DNA from: Gemmatimonadota bacterium
GTDB taxonomy: Bacteria > Gemmatimonadota > Gemmatimonadetes > Longimicrobiales > Gaopeijiaceae
Direction of reading: 5' to 3'
DNA length: 49,935 nt
NCBI GenBank assembly: GCA_012267505.1
Contig: JAAXGI010000072.1
Span: 1-49,935, forward strand
Shown here: piece by piece, positions 27,132 through 37,952 of the stretch
How positions within the stretch are numbered: position 1 is the first letter of the stretch
Layout: the number at the start of each line of letters is the position of its first letter
Program-made: the position numbers and the translations under genes
Notes under the pieces: model-generated
What the model was told of the DNA's origin: nothing
The model's input: only the letters and a program-made list of their open reading frames with translations
The model's database searches: none

Positions 27132-28649
27132 CTACGGCGCGAGACCGAGCAGTCCGTCGGCGCTGAAGAGGCCGAGCGCGTCAGCGGCCGCCATCGCGCC
27201 ATCCAGGAGCGGACCGGGAAAGATCCCGAGGACGAGCACGAGGGCGGTTGCTCCGATGAGGGTGGCCCTGAGGGCCAGCGCCGCCGCAGGCTGCTCCGTT
27301 GCTTCCGCTCTCCCGGGAGGCTTCATCCACATATACCAAGCTACCCGAAGGTAGTAGTAGTACGAGATGACCGTTCCGAGAGCCAAGAGGAGGGCGAGCG
27401 TCCAGAGGCGGCTGGCGACTGCTCCCTGGAGGAGGAAGATCTTGGCCATGAAGCCTCCCGTGCCCGGGAAACCGGCGAGCGAGAGGAGGAAGATCGTGAA
27501 CATGACCCCGAGAAGTGGCCGGCTCCAGCCGGCTCCGGCGAAGTCGTCGAGCTCGACCCGGTTCTCAGCGTGTCCTCCGACCGTCATCACGATCCCGAAC
27601 GCGCCGGCGTTCATCAGGGTGTAGATGAGGAGGTAGGAGAGGATCGCGGCTGTGGAGATCTCGTTCGCCGCCGCGAGCCCGACGAGGAGGTAGCCGCCGT
27701 GGGCGACAGATGAGTAAGCGAGCATCCGCTTCACGCTCGTCTGGGAGAGGGCGATCAGGTTCCCGACGATGATTGTGAGCGCTGCGAGCCACCACGCGAC
27801 CGGATACCACGCGTCGTAGAGGAGCCAGAAAGCCTCGAGGAAGACCCGCACGAATGCCAGCACGGAAGCGGACTTGACGGCCACCGCCATGAAGGCGGTC
27901 GAAGGGGTGGGTGCTCCGTCGTAGACGTCCGGGGCCCACATGTGGAAGGGGACCGCGGCCACCTTGAACGCGAATCCGATGCCGATCAGCCCCATCCCCG
28001 CGAGGAGGAGCCCTGCAAAGCCGGCCCCGGTCTCGATGGTCTCGGCAACCTCCGGGAGCGTGACGCTCCCCGTGGCGCCCCATACGAGCGCGATCCCGTA
28101 GAGGAGGAAGGCGGAGGAGAAGGCCCCGAGGATGAAATACTTGAGGCTCGCCTCCGCCGAACGCCTGTCCCGGCGGTTGCACCCCGTGAGGACGTAGGCG
28201 GCGATCGACATCGTCTCGAGCGCGAGGAAGAGGACGATCAGGTTCCTCGTCCCGACCATGACCATCATCCCGGCGGTGGCCAGCAGAACGAGGCTGTAGA
28301 ACTCTCCCGCCTGCAGCCGTTGCTCGGAGATATACGGGATGGAGATAAGGAGCGTGAGCGCCGCACCGAGAAGGAGGATCCAGTTGCCGTAGAGCCGGAA
28401 CGGGTCGACGGCGATCATCCCGGAGTCACCCACGACGTTCACGCCGTGGAGCCAGGCGTTGGCCGCCGCGGCCCCGATGATGCCCGAGAGCGCAAGCCGC
28501 ATGAGAGAATCGGCGCGGTCGCCGGAGGCCTCGCGCGTCTTCCCGCCGGGCACGCCGGCGAGGAGGACGGCCATCGCACAGATCGAGAGGAGGATCTCCG
28601 GCAGGAGGGCCCAGACAATGCCGCCGCCGGCGGTCAGGTCGAGTGTCAT
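27132..28649 (-). CDS. nuoN: NADH-quinone oxidoreductase subunit N
   Basis: NuoN is one of the three antiporter-like proton-pumping subunits of complex I in the cytoplasmic membrane. The 505-residue protein is largely hydrophobic with about 14 predicted membrane segments. The conserved glutamate of TM5 is E145 in FLALETMSIAAYVL. Further landmarks are VPFHMWAPDVYDGAPTP near 242-258 and KRMLAYSSVAHGGYL near 312-326, the broken-helix region with Lys. The start overlaps the nuoM stop by 4 bp (ATGA). It is the last nuo gene; the phosphohexomutase gene follows after 4 bp. Confidence 0.96.
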   Translation of the reverse strand: MTLDLTAGGGIVWALLPEILLSICAMAVLLAGVPGGKTREASGDRADSLMRLALSGIIGAAAANAWLHGVNVVGDSGMIAVDPFRLYGNWILLLGAALTLLISIPYISEQRLQAGEFYSLVLLATAGMMVMVGTRNLIVLFLALETMSIAAYVLTGCNRRDRRSAEASLKYFILGAFSSAFLLYGIALVWGATGSVTLPEVAETIETGAGFAGLLLAGMGLIGIGFAFKVAAVPFHMWAPDVYDGAPTPSTAFMAVAVKSASVLAFVRVFLEAFWLLYDAWYPVAWWLAALTIIVGNLIALSQTSVKRMLAYSSVAHGGYLLVGLAAANEISTAAILSYLLIYTLMNAGAFGIVMTVGGHAENRVELDDFAGAGWSRPLLGVMFTIFLLSLAGFPGTGGFMAKIFLLQGAVASRLWTLALLLALGTVISYYYYLRVAWYMWMKPPGRAEATEQPAAALALRATLIGATALVLVLGIFPGPLLDGAMAAADALGLFSADGLLGLAP

Positions 28650-30211
28650 GGGGCCGGCTCGACCCGGAGCGCCCTGTCGGCGGGCGGTGAAGCGAGGGCC
28701 GAGCCCCCGTCGTCCACATGCTCGAGGACGGCCTCTACAGCAGGTTCCATCCGTTCCAGGACGGGCCCCGGGTAGACGCCGAGCAGGATCATGAGGAGGA
28801 CGAGCGGCGCGAGAATCCCGGCCTCGCGCCGGCTCAGGTCAGGCATCGCCCGGTTCTCGGGATCGTCGAGCCGGTTGAAGAGGATGCGCTGGACCATCGG
28901 CAGCATGTAGTAGGCGGCAAAGATCACTCCCGTCGTCGCGAGCGCGCCGGCGCCAGGATGCCGCTCGAAGGTGCCGAGGAGCGCGAGGAACTCCCCTACG
29001 AACCCGCTTGTTCCCGGGAGCCCGATCGAGGTGAGGGCGGTAATGACGAACGCCGTCGCAAGCAGCGGCGCAACGCGCGCGAGACCGCCGAAGTCGCTGA
29101 TCGTCCGGGTGTGGCGCCGCTCATACAGCATCCCGACGAGGAGGAACAGCGCGCCGGTCGAGATGCCGTGGGAGATCATCACCATGAGTCCCCCCTGGAG
29201 ACCGGTCGCCGTGAGGGCGAAGATCCCGATGATCACAAATCCCATATGGGCGACCGAGGTGTACGCCACGAGCTTCTTCGCGTCGGGCTGTACTGCGGCG
29301 ACCCAAGCGGCGTAGACGATCCCGACGACGCCGAGGGTCAGCATGATCCCGGTCACCCAGGAATGCGACGCCGCGTCCGGGAAGAGGGGCAGCGCGAATC
29401 GGATGAATCCATACGTGCCTATCTTGAGCAGCACGGCGGCGAGCACGACGGATCCAGGGGTCGGAGCCTCCACGTGCGCATCCGGGAGCCATGTGTGGAG
29501 CGGGAAGAGGGGCACCTTGATGGCGAATGCAGTGCCGAACGCCCCGAAGAGGAGGAGCTGCTCGGTGAGGCTGAGCGGGGTTCCGAGGAGTTCGGGGAGG
29601 AAGAAGGTCGGAGCCCCGAGGAAGCTGCGCGCGCGTGCGTACAGGTAGAGGATCCCCACCAGCATCAGGAGGGACCCGAAGGCCGTGTACAGGAAGAATT
29701 TGATCGCCGCGTACACCCGCCGCTCACCGCCCCAGATGCCGATGATGAAATACATCGGCACGAGAGTCAGCTCGAAGAAGACGTAGAAGAGAAGCAGGTC
29801 CATCGACACGAAGACGCCGACGATCCCCGTCTGGAGGAGGAGCATCAGCGAGTAGAAGCTCTTCTCGCGCTGGCGGATGTAGCGGAACGAGGCGAGGATC
29901 GCGAGCGGCATCGTGAGGGTGGAGAGGAGCACCATGAAGAGCGCGATCCCGTCGATCCCGAGGGCATAGTCCACGCCCCACGGCTCGATCCAGACCGCCC
30001 GGCTCGCGAGCTGGAAGAGCTCGCCGGCAGGATCGAAGCTCCACCAGAGTCCGAGGCTCAGGACGAGGAGGAAGGCGCTCCATCCGAAGGCGACGTGCCC
30101 TGCGCGCGCCCGCGGCGCCAGGAGGATCCCTCCGATGCCAGCCAGCGGAAGCCAGGTTAGCGCGTGCAGCGCCCAGCTCGGGTACCCGACCGCCTGCAGG
30201 AATGCGCTCAT
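28646..30211 (-). CDS. nuoM: NADH-quinone oxidoreductase subunit M
   Basis: NuoM is the middle antiporter-like subunit of the complex I membrane arm. It has 521 residues, about 14 membrane segments, and the key TM5 glutamate E147 in FYVFFELTLVPMYF. FPLHTWLPDAHVEAPTPGSV near 235-255 and KKLVAYTSVAHMGFV near 312-326 are the standard discontinuous-helix segments. Overlaps nuoN by 4 bp and starts 10 bp after nuoL. Length and order are those of a standard nuo operon. Confidence 0.96.
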   Translation of the reverse strand: MSAFLQAVGYPSWALHALTWLPLAGIGGILLAPRARAGHVAFGWSAFLLVLSLGLWWSFDPAGELFQLASRAVWIEPWGVDYALGIDGIALFMVLLSTLTMPLAILASFRYIRQREKSFYSLMLLLQTGIVGVFVSMDLLLFYVFFELTLVPMYFIIGIWGGERRVYAAIKFFLYTAFGSLLMLVGILYLYARARSFLGAPTFFLPELLGTPLSLTEQLLLFGAFGTAFAIKVPLFPLHTWLPDAHVEAPTPGSVVLAAVLLKIGTYGFIRFALPLFPDAASHSWVTGIMLTLGVVGIVYAAWVAAVQPDAKKLVAYTSVAHMGFVIIGIFALTATGLQGGLMVMISHGISTGALFLLVGMLYERRHTRTISDFGGLARVAPLLATAFVITALTSIGLPGTSGFVGEFLALLGTFERHPGAGALATTGVIFAAYYMLPMVQRILFNRLDDPENRAMPDLSRREAGILAPLVLLMILLGVYPGPVLERMEPAVEAVLEHVDDGGSALASPPADRALRVEPAP

Positions 30212-30221
30212 CGTGGCCGGC

Positions 30222-32378
30222 TCAGAGGATCAGGGCGCCGAGGATCGTGAGTGCCCCGAGGGCGAGGATGACGGCGTACGTGGTCACCTGTCCGGTCTGT
30301 AGGAGGGAGCCGGCCCAACCGAGTCCCCGCACGAGCGCGCCGATCCCATCCACGGCTCCGTCGATGACGAACTGGTCGATCCAGCGCCACGCGAACCGCG
30401 AGGCTCCGACGACCGGTCTCACGATCACGCGGTCGTAGGCCTCGTCCACGTACCACTTGTCGTGGAGGACCCTTGCGAGTCCCCCCTCGGGCGGGCTCGA
30501 CTCGTCCGCCGGCCGCACCTCGCGGCCGGCGAGGGCACGCATGGTCAGGAGGATGGCCGCGGCGGCCGCCGTCGTGGCGACCGCGGCCCAGAGCACCTCG
30601 CCGCCCCCGAGAGGGGCCGACTCGCTGTAGGGGCCGGCCCCCGCGGCGCGGATGCCGTCAGCTGCCGCTGTCACGGGCTCGAGCCAGTAGTGGAGCCACT
30701 CGGACATGGGAAGCAGCCCGAAGCCCCCGAAGAAGGAGTCGTGGACCGCCGGCGGGACGTTGATCCAGCCACCGAAGACCGCGAGGAGCGCGAGGACCGC
30801 GAGGGGGACGGTCATCGTGACCGGCTCCTCGTGGAGGTTGCGTGCCTCGCTCTCCCCGAAGCGCTGGTTTCCGTGGAAGGTGAGCACCATCAGACGCGTC
30901 ATGTAGACGGCGGTGAGAACGGCTGCCACGAGGGCGATGGCCCAGAGGGCGGCGTAGAGAACCGCGAATTCGCCCTCGGCCCGCGCCCCCGTATACCAGA
31001 TGATCTCGTCCTTGGAGAAGAATCCGGCGAAGGGCCAGATCCCGGCGATCGCAAGCGTCGCCGTTCCCATCGTGATCCAGGTCATCGGGAGGTAGCGGCG
31101 CAGGTCGCCCATATTCCGCATGTCCTGGGCGTCCCACTCGCGGTGGGTCGCGTGCAGGGCGTGATGCATAGAGTGGATGACCGCGCCGGCGCCGAGGAAG
31201 AGGAGCGCCTTGAAGAAGGCGTGTGTCATCAGGTGAAAGATCCCTGCGACGTAGGCTCCCGCCCCGACAGCCATGAACATGAAGCCGAGCTGTGACACCG
31301 TCGAGTACGCCAGGACCTTCTTGATGTCGTACTGCTTGAGCGCGATCGTGGCCGAGAAGAGCGCGGTCACCGCGCCGATGGTGGCCGCGGCCGCCGATCC
31401 CACCGGCGCGAGCGCGAAGAGCACGCCGGCCCTCGCGATCAGATAGACGCCTGCGGTGACCATCGTGGCGGCGTGTATGAGGGCGGAGACCGGGGTCGGC
31501 CCGGCCATCGCGTCCGGAAGCCAGACGTAGAGCGGCACCTGCGCGCTCTTCCCGATCGCGCCCAGGAGGAGAAGGAGCGCCACGGCGGTGACGACCGGGT
31601 CCCCGTAGGAAAATGCCTCGGGAGCGGCCGCGAACACTCCGACGTAGTCGACCGCTCCGAGGTGTCGGAAGAGGAGGAAGATCCCGAGCAGGAAGCCGAA
31701 GTCGCCGATCCGGTTGACGATGAACGCCTTCTTGCCCGCGTCGGCCTTCTCGCGGTCCTCGAACCAGAACCCGATCAGGAGATACGAGCAGAGTCCGACG
31801 CCCTCCCACCCGACGAACATGAGCGGGAAGCCCGCCCCCATCACGAGGACGAGCATGAAGAAGACGAAGAGGTTCAGGTAGCAGAAATAGCGGGCGTAGC
31901 CCGGGTCCTCCCGCATGTACCCCACGCTGAAGAGGTGGATGAGCGACCCGACGCCGGTGATGATCAGGTTCATGATCACCGAAAGCTGGTCAAGCTGCAG
32001 CGCCACCTCGGCCGTGAACGGTCCGGTCGCCATCCAGCTCCAGTAGTGGCGGATCACGGGGTCGTGGAGCTCGACGCCCGCCATCCGCGCGAAGTTGAGC
32101 GCGCTTAGCACGAAGGCCAGGGCGACCGAGCCGGGTCCAAGCCAGGTAGGGAGGGCGTGGACGAGGCGCCGCTCAGGCTCCCCTCCCGCCCCTGCCTCGC
32201 CGCTCCGCAGCCGCGCCGCGCCTCCTCTCGCCGCGGCGAGGGCGAGGATGCCGTTGCCCGCGAAGCCGAGCAGCGGGAGGAGGAGGATGAGCCCGGGGAG
32301 GAGAGGCTCGAACGCCTCTCCCCCCCCGGGCGCCACCGCCTGCGCGGCGGGGCCCGCAGCGAATCCGGACGCCGTCAC
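30222..32378 (-). CDS. nuoL: NADH-quinone oxidoreductase subunit L
   Basis: NuoL is the distal antiporter-like subunit; its long C-terminal amphipathic helix braces the membrane arm. The start is GTG at 32378 and the product 718 aa, slightly longer than E. coli NuoL (613). The extra length lies in an N-terminal loop (about 50-75, Gly/Arg-rich) and in the region around 560-620. The conserved glutamate is E192 in GWEGVGLCSYL. VPLYVWLPDAMAGPTPVSALIHAATMV near 290-317 (split by position here), KKVLAYSTVSQLGFMF near 355-370 and FFSKDEI near 455-461 are all present. It lies 4 bp after nuoK and 10 bp before nuoM. Confidence 0.96.
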   Translation of the reverse strand: MTASGFAAGPAAQAVAPGGGEAFEPLLPGLILLLPLLGFAGNGILALAAARGGAARLRSGEAGAGGEPERRLVHALPTWLGPGSVALAFVLSALNFARMAGVELHDPVIRHYWSWMATGPFTAEVALQLDQLSVIMNLIITGVGSLIHLFSVGYMREDPGYARYFCYLNLFVFFMLVLVMGAGFPLMFVGWEGVGLCSYLLIGFWFEDREKADAGKKAFIVNRIGDFGFLLGIFLLFRHLGAVDYVGVFAAAPEAFSYGDPVVTAVALLLLLGAIGKSAQVPLYVWLPDAMAGPTPVSALIHAATMVTAGVYLIARAGVLFALAPVGSAAAATIGAVTALFSATIALKQYDIKKVLAYSTVSQLGFMFMAVGAGAYVAGIFHLMTHAFFKALLFLGAGAVIHSMHHALHATHREWDAQDMRNMGDLRRYLPMTWITMGTATLAIAGIWPFAGFFSKDEIIWYTGARAEGEFAVLYAALWAIALVAAVLTAVYMTRLMVLTFHGNQRFGESEARNLHEEPVTMTVPLAVLALLAVFGGWINVPPAVHDSFFGGFGLLPMSEWLHYWLEPVTAAADGIRAAGAGPYSESAPLGGGEVLWAAVATTAAAAAILLTMRALAGREVRPADESSPPEGGLARVLHDKWYVDEAYDRVIVRPVVGASRFAWRWIDQFVIDGAVDGIGALVRGLGWAGSLLQTGQVTTYAVILALGALTILGALIL

Positions 32379-32382
32379 CGCG

Positions 32383-32676
32383 TCACCACCGGAGGAGGCT
32401 GAAGTTTTCCACGTTCACCGACTCGTAGTGGCGGAAGATCGATATGATGATCGCGAGGCCGACGGCGGCTTCGGCGGCGGCCACCGTCATGATGAAGAAG
32501 ACAAACAGCTGTCCCTCGATTCCGAGGTAGCGGGAGAGGGCCACGAAGGAGAGGTTCACCGCGTTCAGCTGAAGCTCGATCGAGAGGAACACGATGATCG
32601 CGTTCCTGCGCACGAGCACCCCGAGCATCCCGATCACGAAGAGGAGCGCACCGAGGACCAGCGCTTCGGTGAGCAC
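32383..32676 (-). CDS. nuoK: NADH-quinone oxidoreductase subunit K
   Basis: NuoK is a small three-helix membrane subunit in the proton path of complex I. It has 97 residues and a GTG start. The two essential membrane glutamates are present, E34 in [11 protein letters not shown] and E69 in [11 protein letters not shown]. It lies 4 bp from both nuoJ and nuoL, the standard arrangement. Confidence 0.97.
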   Translation of the reverse strand: MLTEALVLGALLFVIGMLGVLVRRNAIIVFLSIELQLNAVNLSFVALSRYLGIEGQLFVFFIMTVAAAEAAVGLAIIISIFRHYESVNVENFSLLRW

Positions 32677-32680
32677 GGCC

Positions 32681-33205
32681 TCAGACCCTCCGCTTCGCCA
32701 GCGCGACCGCGCCTACGAGCGCCACGAGGAGGAGGAGCCCGACGAGTTCGAACGCGATCACGTAGTCGGTGAAGAGCGGTCTCGCGATGGCTCCGACGAT
32801 GCCCTCCTCGGCGAGCAGGCGATCCATTCCCTCCGGGCCCGGAAAAAACTGGTAGACCGGGTTGTCCTCCGCTCCCCGCAGCTGGCGGGCGAGGAGCCCC
32901 GCAATCGTGCCGACGACCCCGAATGCCAGAAATTGCCCGATGCCCCGCCTGAGGTCCGGCTCGTAGTCGTGACCGAGATTGAGCAGCATGATCACGAAGA
33001 GGAAGAGGACCATGATCGCGCCCGCGTAGACCATGACCTGGATTGCCGCGAGGAAGTGAGCCTCCAGCAGAACGAAGATCCCCGCCATGCTGGCGAGTGT
33101 GCCGACCATGGAGAGGAGGCTTGCGACGGGATTGCTCTTGAGCACAACGCCGATCGCGCCGCCGAGCGCCATCGCGGCGAGGGCGTAGAAGACGATCTCC
33201 GTCAC
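32681..33205 (-). CDS. nuoJ: NADH-quinone oxidoreductase subunit J
   Basis: NuoJ is a five-helix membrane subunit near the quinone-coupling end of complex I. The product is 174 aa from a GTG start. Helix 3 carries the conserved [16 protein letters not shown] (about 60-75) with the pi-bulge tyrosine motif. The hydrophilic loop around 105-140 contains [11 protein letters not shown]. It starts 37 bp after nuoI, one of the larger gaps in the operon, but no promoter was seen there. Confidence 0.95.
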   Translation of the reverse strand: MTEIVFYALAAMALGGAIGVVLKSNPVASLLSMVGTLASMAGIFVLLEAHFLAAIQVMVYAGAIMVLFLFVIMLLNLGHDYEPDLRRGIGQFLAFGVVGTIAGLLARQLRGAEDNPVYQFFPGPEGMDRLLAEEGIVGAIARPLFTDYVIAFELVGLLLLVALVGAVALAKRRV

Positions 33206-33242
33206 GGGAAGTCCCGGATCGCGTCCGTCTGCCGCATGCGCG

Positions 33243-33743
33243 TCACTGAGAGGCCTCGTCGGAGGGATCCCAGAGGAGCGTCGGGGGATGGTCCTGCTCC
33301 ATCAGGCGGTCCAGATCATAGACGAACCGGTCCCTGTTGTACTCCGCATTCTCGAAGTGGACGCCCACATGGATCGCCTCCACCGGGCATACCTCCTGGC
33401 ACATCCCGCAGAAGATGCAGCGGAACTCGTCGATCTCGTAGACGATCGGGTAGCGGTTTCCCATGTCGTCCTCGCCCCCGACGAGCCGGATGCAGTTTGC
33501 CGGACACACGGTGGGGCAGAGGCCGCAGGCGACGCACTTCGGCCGGCCGTCGGCGTGCGTTTCCATGACGTGGGTTCCGCGCCAGCGCGGGGACAGCTCC
33601 GGACGCTCCTCGGGGTACTCGAGGGTGACCTTCCCGGGCCTGATCATATGCTTGAATGTGATCGACATACCCTTAAGTGCCGCCCTGAGATACGATGTCT
33701 GCCCCGGCTCGGGGCGCCGCATCACCTTTACCGAAATCGCCAT
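33243..33743 (-). CDS. nuoI: NADH-quinone oxidoreductase subunit I (8Fe ferredoxin)
   Basis: NuoI carries clusters N6a and N6b that pass electrons from NuoG to NuoB. The ATG at 33743 gives MAISVKVMRR and 166 aa. Two complete 4Fe-4S motifs are present: C70, C73, C76, C80 (CVACGLCPTVCP) and C109, C112, C115, C119 (CIFCGMCQEVCP). The start lies 4 bp after nuoH. The open frame extends six codons further upstream over the nuoH end, but the ATG fits better. Confidence 0.96.
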   Translation of the reverse strand: MAISVKVMRRPEPGQTSYLRAALKGMSITFKHMIRPGKVTLEYPEERPELSPRWRGTHVMETHADGRPKCVACGLCPTVCPANCIRLVGGEDDMGNRYPIVYEIDEFRCIFCGMCQEVCPVEAIHVGVHFENAEYNRDRFVYDLDRLMEQDHPPTLLWDPSDEASQ

Positions 33744-33747
33744 CCGA

Positions 33748-35079
33748 TCATCCTCCCTCAAGGCCAGTGTGGGGCGAGGCGGCCGCGACGCGCCGGGGCG
33801 CGCGGCCAGCCTGGGGACGCAGGACGTTGCCGCCCCGGCCCCTCCTCCGCGCGCTCAGGGGGGCAGCCGCGCCGGTGATGATCCGGTCCCTGTCGATCAG
33901 GAAGACGAACGCAAGCGTTGCTAGCCCGCTTACCGCCGTGAGGACCGCTCCGAAGGCGAATCCGCCGATGGCCAGGGTGTCGAGGAGGAGGACGGTGGCC
34001 GCTACCAGGACGACGTAGGCGAGCGCCACGGGCAGGAGCACCTTCCAGCCGAGATGCATGACCTGGTCGTAGCGGAATCTCGGGAGCGTCCACCGGATCC
34101 AGATGAACAGGAGCACGAAGAACGATGTCTTGAGCGCGAACGCCGCGAAGGTCAGCGCCGTCTTCCACCACGCCGGCGAAGCCGGGAGCGGAGTTCCTGC
34201 GTCGGTGAAGCCCGCGATCAGCTGCCCCTCGTACCAGAACATCCGGTCGCCTTCCCAGAAGGGGATGCTCCATCCGCCGAGAAAGAGTGTTGCCATCAGG
34301 GCCGAGGCGGTGAGGATGTGCGCGTATTCCGCGATGAAGAACATCGAGAACTTCATCGCCGAGTATTCCGTGTGATACCCGGTGATGAGCTCCGATTCCG
34401 CCTCCGGAAGATCGAAGGGCAGCCGGTTCGTCTCGGCAAAGGCGGAGATGACGAAGAGGATGAATGCCAGCGAGAGGGGGAAGACGAACCAGAATCCCGT
34501 CCGCTGCTGCTCCGAGACGATCTCGGTAAGGGTGACGTTCCCCGCCAGGATCAGGACCGGGATGAGCGAGAGGCCGAGCGCGACCTCGTAGCTGATCATC
34601 TGTGCCGAGGACCGCACTCCGCCGAGCAGAGCGTACTTGTTGTTCGACGACCAACCGGCGAGAAAGAGTCCGTACACCCCGAGCGAGGCGAGGGCGAGGA
34701 TGTAGAGGATCCCGATCGGCACGTCCGCGACGATCATGTCGACCGCGCCCCACGGGGTGGGAAGCGGGGCGGCGAAGGGGATGACGGCGAAGGTCGCGAG
34801 TGCGGGAACGATCGAGAGCGCGGGGGCGAGGATGAAGTAGAATCGGTCCGCGCTCGCCGGAAGCGTCTCCTCCTTGAGCACGTTCTTGATACCGTCGGCG
34901 ATCGGCTGGAGGAGTCCGAAAGGCCCCACGCGGTTCGGGCCGAGACGGTCCTGGATGAAGGCGGATATCCGGCGCTCCGCAAGTGTCATGTAGGCCACGA
35001 CGAGGAGGATGACGGTGAAGACGGCGACGACCTTGATCAGCGCGAAGACGAGGGCGGCGAGGGGAGCGGGCGCCTGCAC
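33748..35079 (-). CDS. nuoH: NADH-quinone oxidoreductase subunit H
   Basis: NuoH anchors the peripheral arm and forms much of the quinone channel. The product has 443 residues, longer than the 325 of E. coli. Landmarks include TLAERRISAFIQDRLGPNRVG at about 32-52 (described by position), QPIADGIKNVLKEE near 58-71, AETNRLPFDLPEAESELI near 216-233 and TEYSAMKFSMFFIAEY near 238-253. The extra length is a loop near 275-305 (FWEGDRMFWYEGQLIAG) and a C-terminal Arg-rich tail of about 35 residues (RRRGRGGNVLRP) facing nuoI. It is 4 bp from both nuoG and nuoI. Confidence 0.96.
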   Translation of the reverse strand: MQAPAPLAALVFALIKVVAVFTVILLVVAYMTLAERRISAFIQDRLGPNRVGPFGLLQPIADGIKNVLKEETLPASADRFYFILAPALSIVPALATFAVIPFAAPLPTPWGAVDMIVADVPIGILYILALASLGVYGLFLAGWSSNNKYALLGGVRSSAQMISYEVALGLSLIPVLILAGNVTLTEIVSEQQRTGFWFVFPLSLAFILFVISAFAETNRLPFDLPEAESELITGYHTEYSAMKFSMFFIAEYAHILTASALMATLFLGGWSIPFWEGDRMFWYEGQLIAGFTDAGTPLPASPAWWKTALTFAAFALKTSFFVLLFIWIRWTLPRFRYDQVMHLGWKVLLPVALAYVVLVAATVLLLDTLAIGGFAFGAVLTAVSGLATLAFVFLIDRDRIITGAAAPLSARRRGRGGNVLRPQAGRAPRRVAAASPHTGLEGG

Positions 35080-35083
35080 GGCG

Positions 35084-36655
35084 TCAGCGCTCCCTCGCCG
35101 ACGGAGCGCCTGCCCCGCCGTCCGCTCCGGCCGCCGCCCCCGCTTCCGGCGGTCCGGACATGTCGACCCCGTTCCCGTCCAGTGCGGCGATGAGAGTCCC
35201 GAGCACGCGAGAAGCCGGGCGCGCGGAGCCGGGAGCCTCGAGCGCGGCCCGGAAATGCTGGACCCGCCCCTCGTGGTTCGTGAATGAGCCCTCCGTCTCC
35301 GCGGAGGTCGCGATGGGGAGGATCGCGTCGGCCAGGGCGCCGCCGTCCGGTGGGTGCCACCCGAGGTAGACGTAGAGCGACGCCTGCGCGCCGAAGTCTC
35401 CCGCCACGTCGCCGAGTTCGTCGCCCAGGACGATCAGGGTCCCCCGGTGGCCCGCGAGTTCCTCGAGCCCCCCTTCCCCGGCGGATGATCCCACGCGGCG
35501 CATCCCGAGGCGTTCTGCGCCGGTCCGGTTCGGCGTCAGGTCACGCCGCCGGACGAGCTTCGGAAATCCCGGAAGCGGGATCTCCCTCTCCGCCTCGGGA
35601 GAGCGGAAGAGGATCTCACCGCCACCGAGACCGGCGAGGAGGGCATGGAGCGCAGCGAGCTCCTCATTCGAGGCGTAGGGTGAGGCGACCGCCGCAGCCG
35701 GCTCCCCTGACCTCGCGGCGCCGCGGAGGCGCGACCCGAGGAGGGCCGTCACCTCCTCCCACCCGCGGACCGCCGCTTCCGCGCCGGGAGCCCAGACCGG
35801 CTCCTCGATGCGGTCCACCCGGTTCATCCAGCCGTAGCGGCCGCGGCCGTAGTCGCACATCCAGAAGCCGTTGACCTCCATGTTCTCGCGCGGCCTCAGG
35901 CGATGCACGGCGTTGTCGCGCGTATGGATCTCGATGTTGCAGCCCTGCGAGCAGCTTGCGCAGATCGAGGGGGTGTGCTCGAGGTCCCATGCCCGGACCC
36001 GGTGTAGAAAGTCCTTCGAGACGAGCGCGCCGACGGGGCAGATGTCGATGATGTTGCCGCTATAGGGTGAGCCGTCGAGTCCCTCGTCGAAGAAAGTGTC
36101 GATGACGGAGCGGTTCCCCCGCTCGACGACCGTGAGGCGGGGATCGCCGGCAACTTCGTCCATGAAGCGCACGCACCGGGTGCACATGACGCAGCGGTCC
36201 CCGTAGAAGAGGACATCCCCGCCGAAATCGTCGCGTCCGAAGACGCGCTTGGGCTCCCGGCTGCGGCCGCGGGCGCGCCCCTCCGCGAATACGTAGTCCT
36301 GCAACTTGCACTCGCCGGACTGGTCGCAGATGGGGCAGTCGAGCGGGTGGTTGGCCAGGTAGAACTCGAGCACGCCCTCCCGCATCCGGAGCGCCGGCTC
36401 GCTGGCCGTGTGCACCACCTGTCCCTCCTGGACCTCCGTCACGCAGGAGGGAACCAGCTTCGGAGCCCCCTCGAGCTCGACGAGACAGAGTCTGCACTGC
36501 GCCGGGGAGGAGAGGCCCGGATGGTAGCAGTAGTGCGGCACGAGGGTTCCGACGGACCGGGCCGCCTCGAGGATCATCGTCCCGCGCGGGACGGAGAGCT
36601 CGACGCCGTCGATGCTGAGCCGGACGTGCTCCGGAGCGGGTGTTCGGGCGGCCAC
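35084..36655 (-). CDS. nuoG: NADH-quinone oxidoreductase subunit G
   Basis: NuoG is the large iron-sulfur subunit. At 523 residues it is much shorter than E. coli NuoG (about 900), with a cut-down molybdopterin-oxidoreductase-like C-terminal part. The clusters can be read. N1b is C43, C54, C57, C71; N5 is H103, C107, C110, C116; N4 is C155, C158, C161, C206. An extra CxxCxxxCx27C set, C232, C235, C239, C267, matches the off-path N7 cluster found only in some bacteria. The last 20 residues are Gly/Ala-rich. It starts 3 bp after nuoF and ends 4 bp before nuoH. Confidence 0.95.
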   Translation of the reverse strand: MAARTPAPEHVRLSIDGVELSVPRGTMILEAARSVGTLVPHYCYHPGLSSPAQCRLCLVELEGAPKLVPSCVTEVQEGQVVHTASEPALRMREGVLEFYLANHPLDCPICDQSGECKLQDYVFAEGRARGRSREPKRVFGRDDFGGDVLFYGDRCVMCTRCVRFMDEVAGDPRLTVVERGNRSVIDTFFDEGLDGSPYSGNIIDICPVGALVSKDFLHRVRAWDLEHTPSICASCSQGCNIEIHTRDNAVHRLRPRENMEVNGFWMCDYGRGRYGWMNRVDRIEEPVWAPGAEAAVRGWEEVTALLGSRLRGAARSGEPAAAVASPYASNEELAALHALLAGLGGGEILFRSPEAEREIPLPGFPKLVRRRDLTPNRTGAERLGMRRVGSSAGEGGLEELAGHRGTLIVLGDELGDVAGDFGAQASLYVYLGWHPPDGGALADAILPIATSAETEGSFTNHEGRVQHFRAALEAPGSARPASRVLGTLIAALDGNGVDMSGPPEAGAAAGADGGAGAPSARER

Positions 36656-36658
36656 GGC

Positions 36659-37951
<1,293 letters not shown>

Positions 37952-37952
37952 G

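Noticed and set aside
28718-30160. 480-codon plus-strand frame opposite nuoM, very rich in Glu and Arg
   Set aside because: It is the mirror of a hydrophobic membrane protein, which gives charged antisense frames. No family resemblance.
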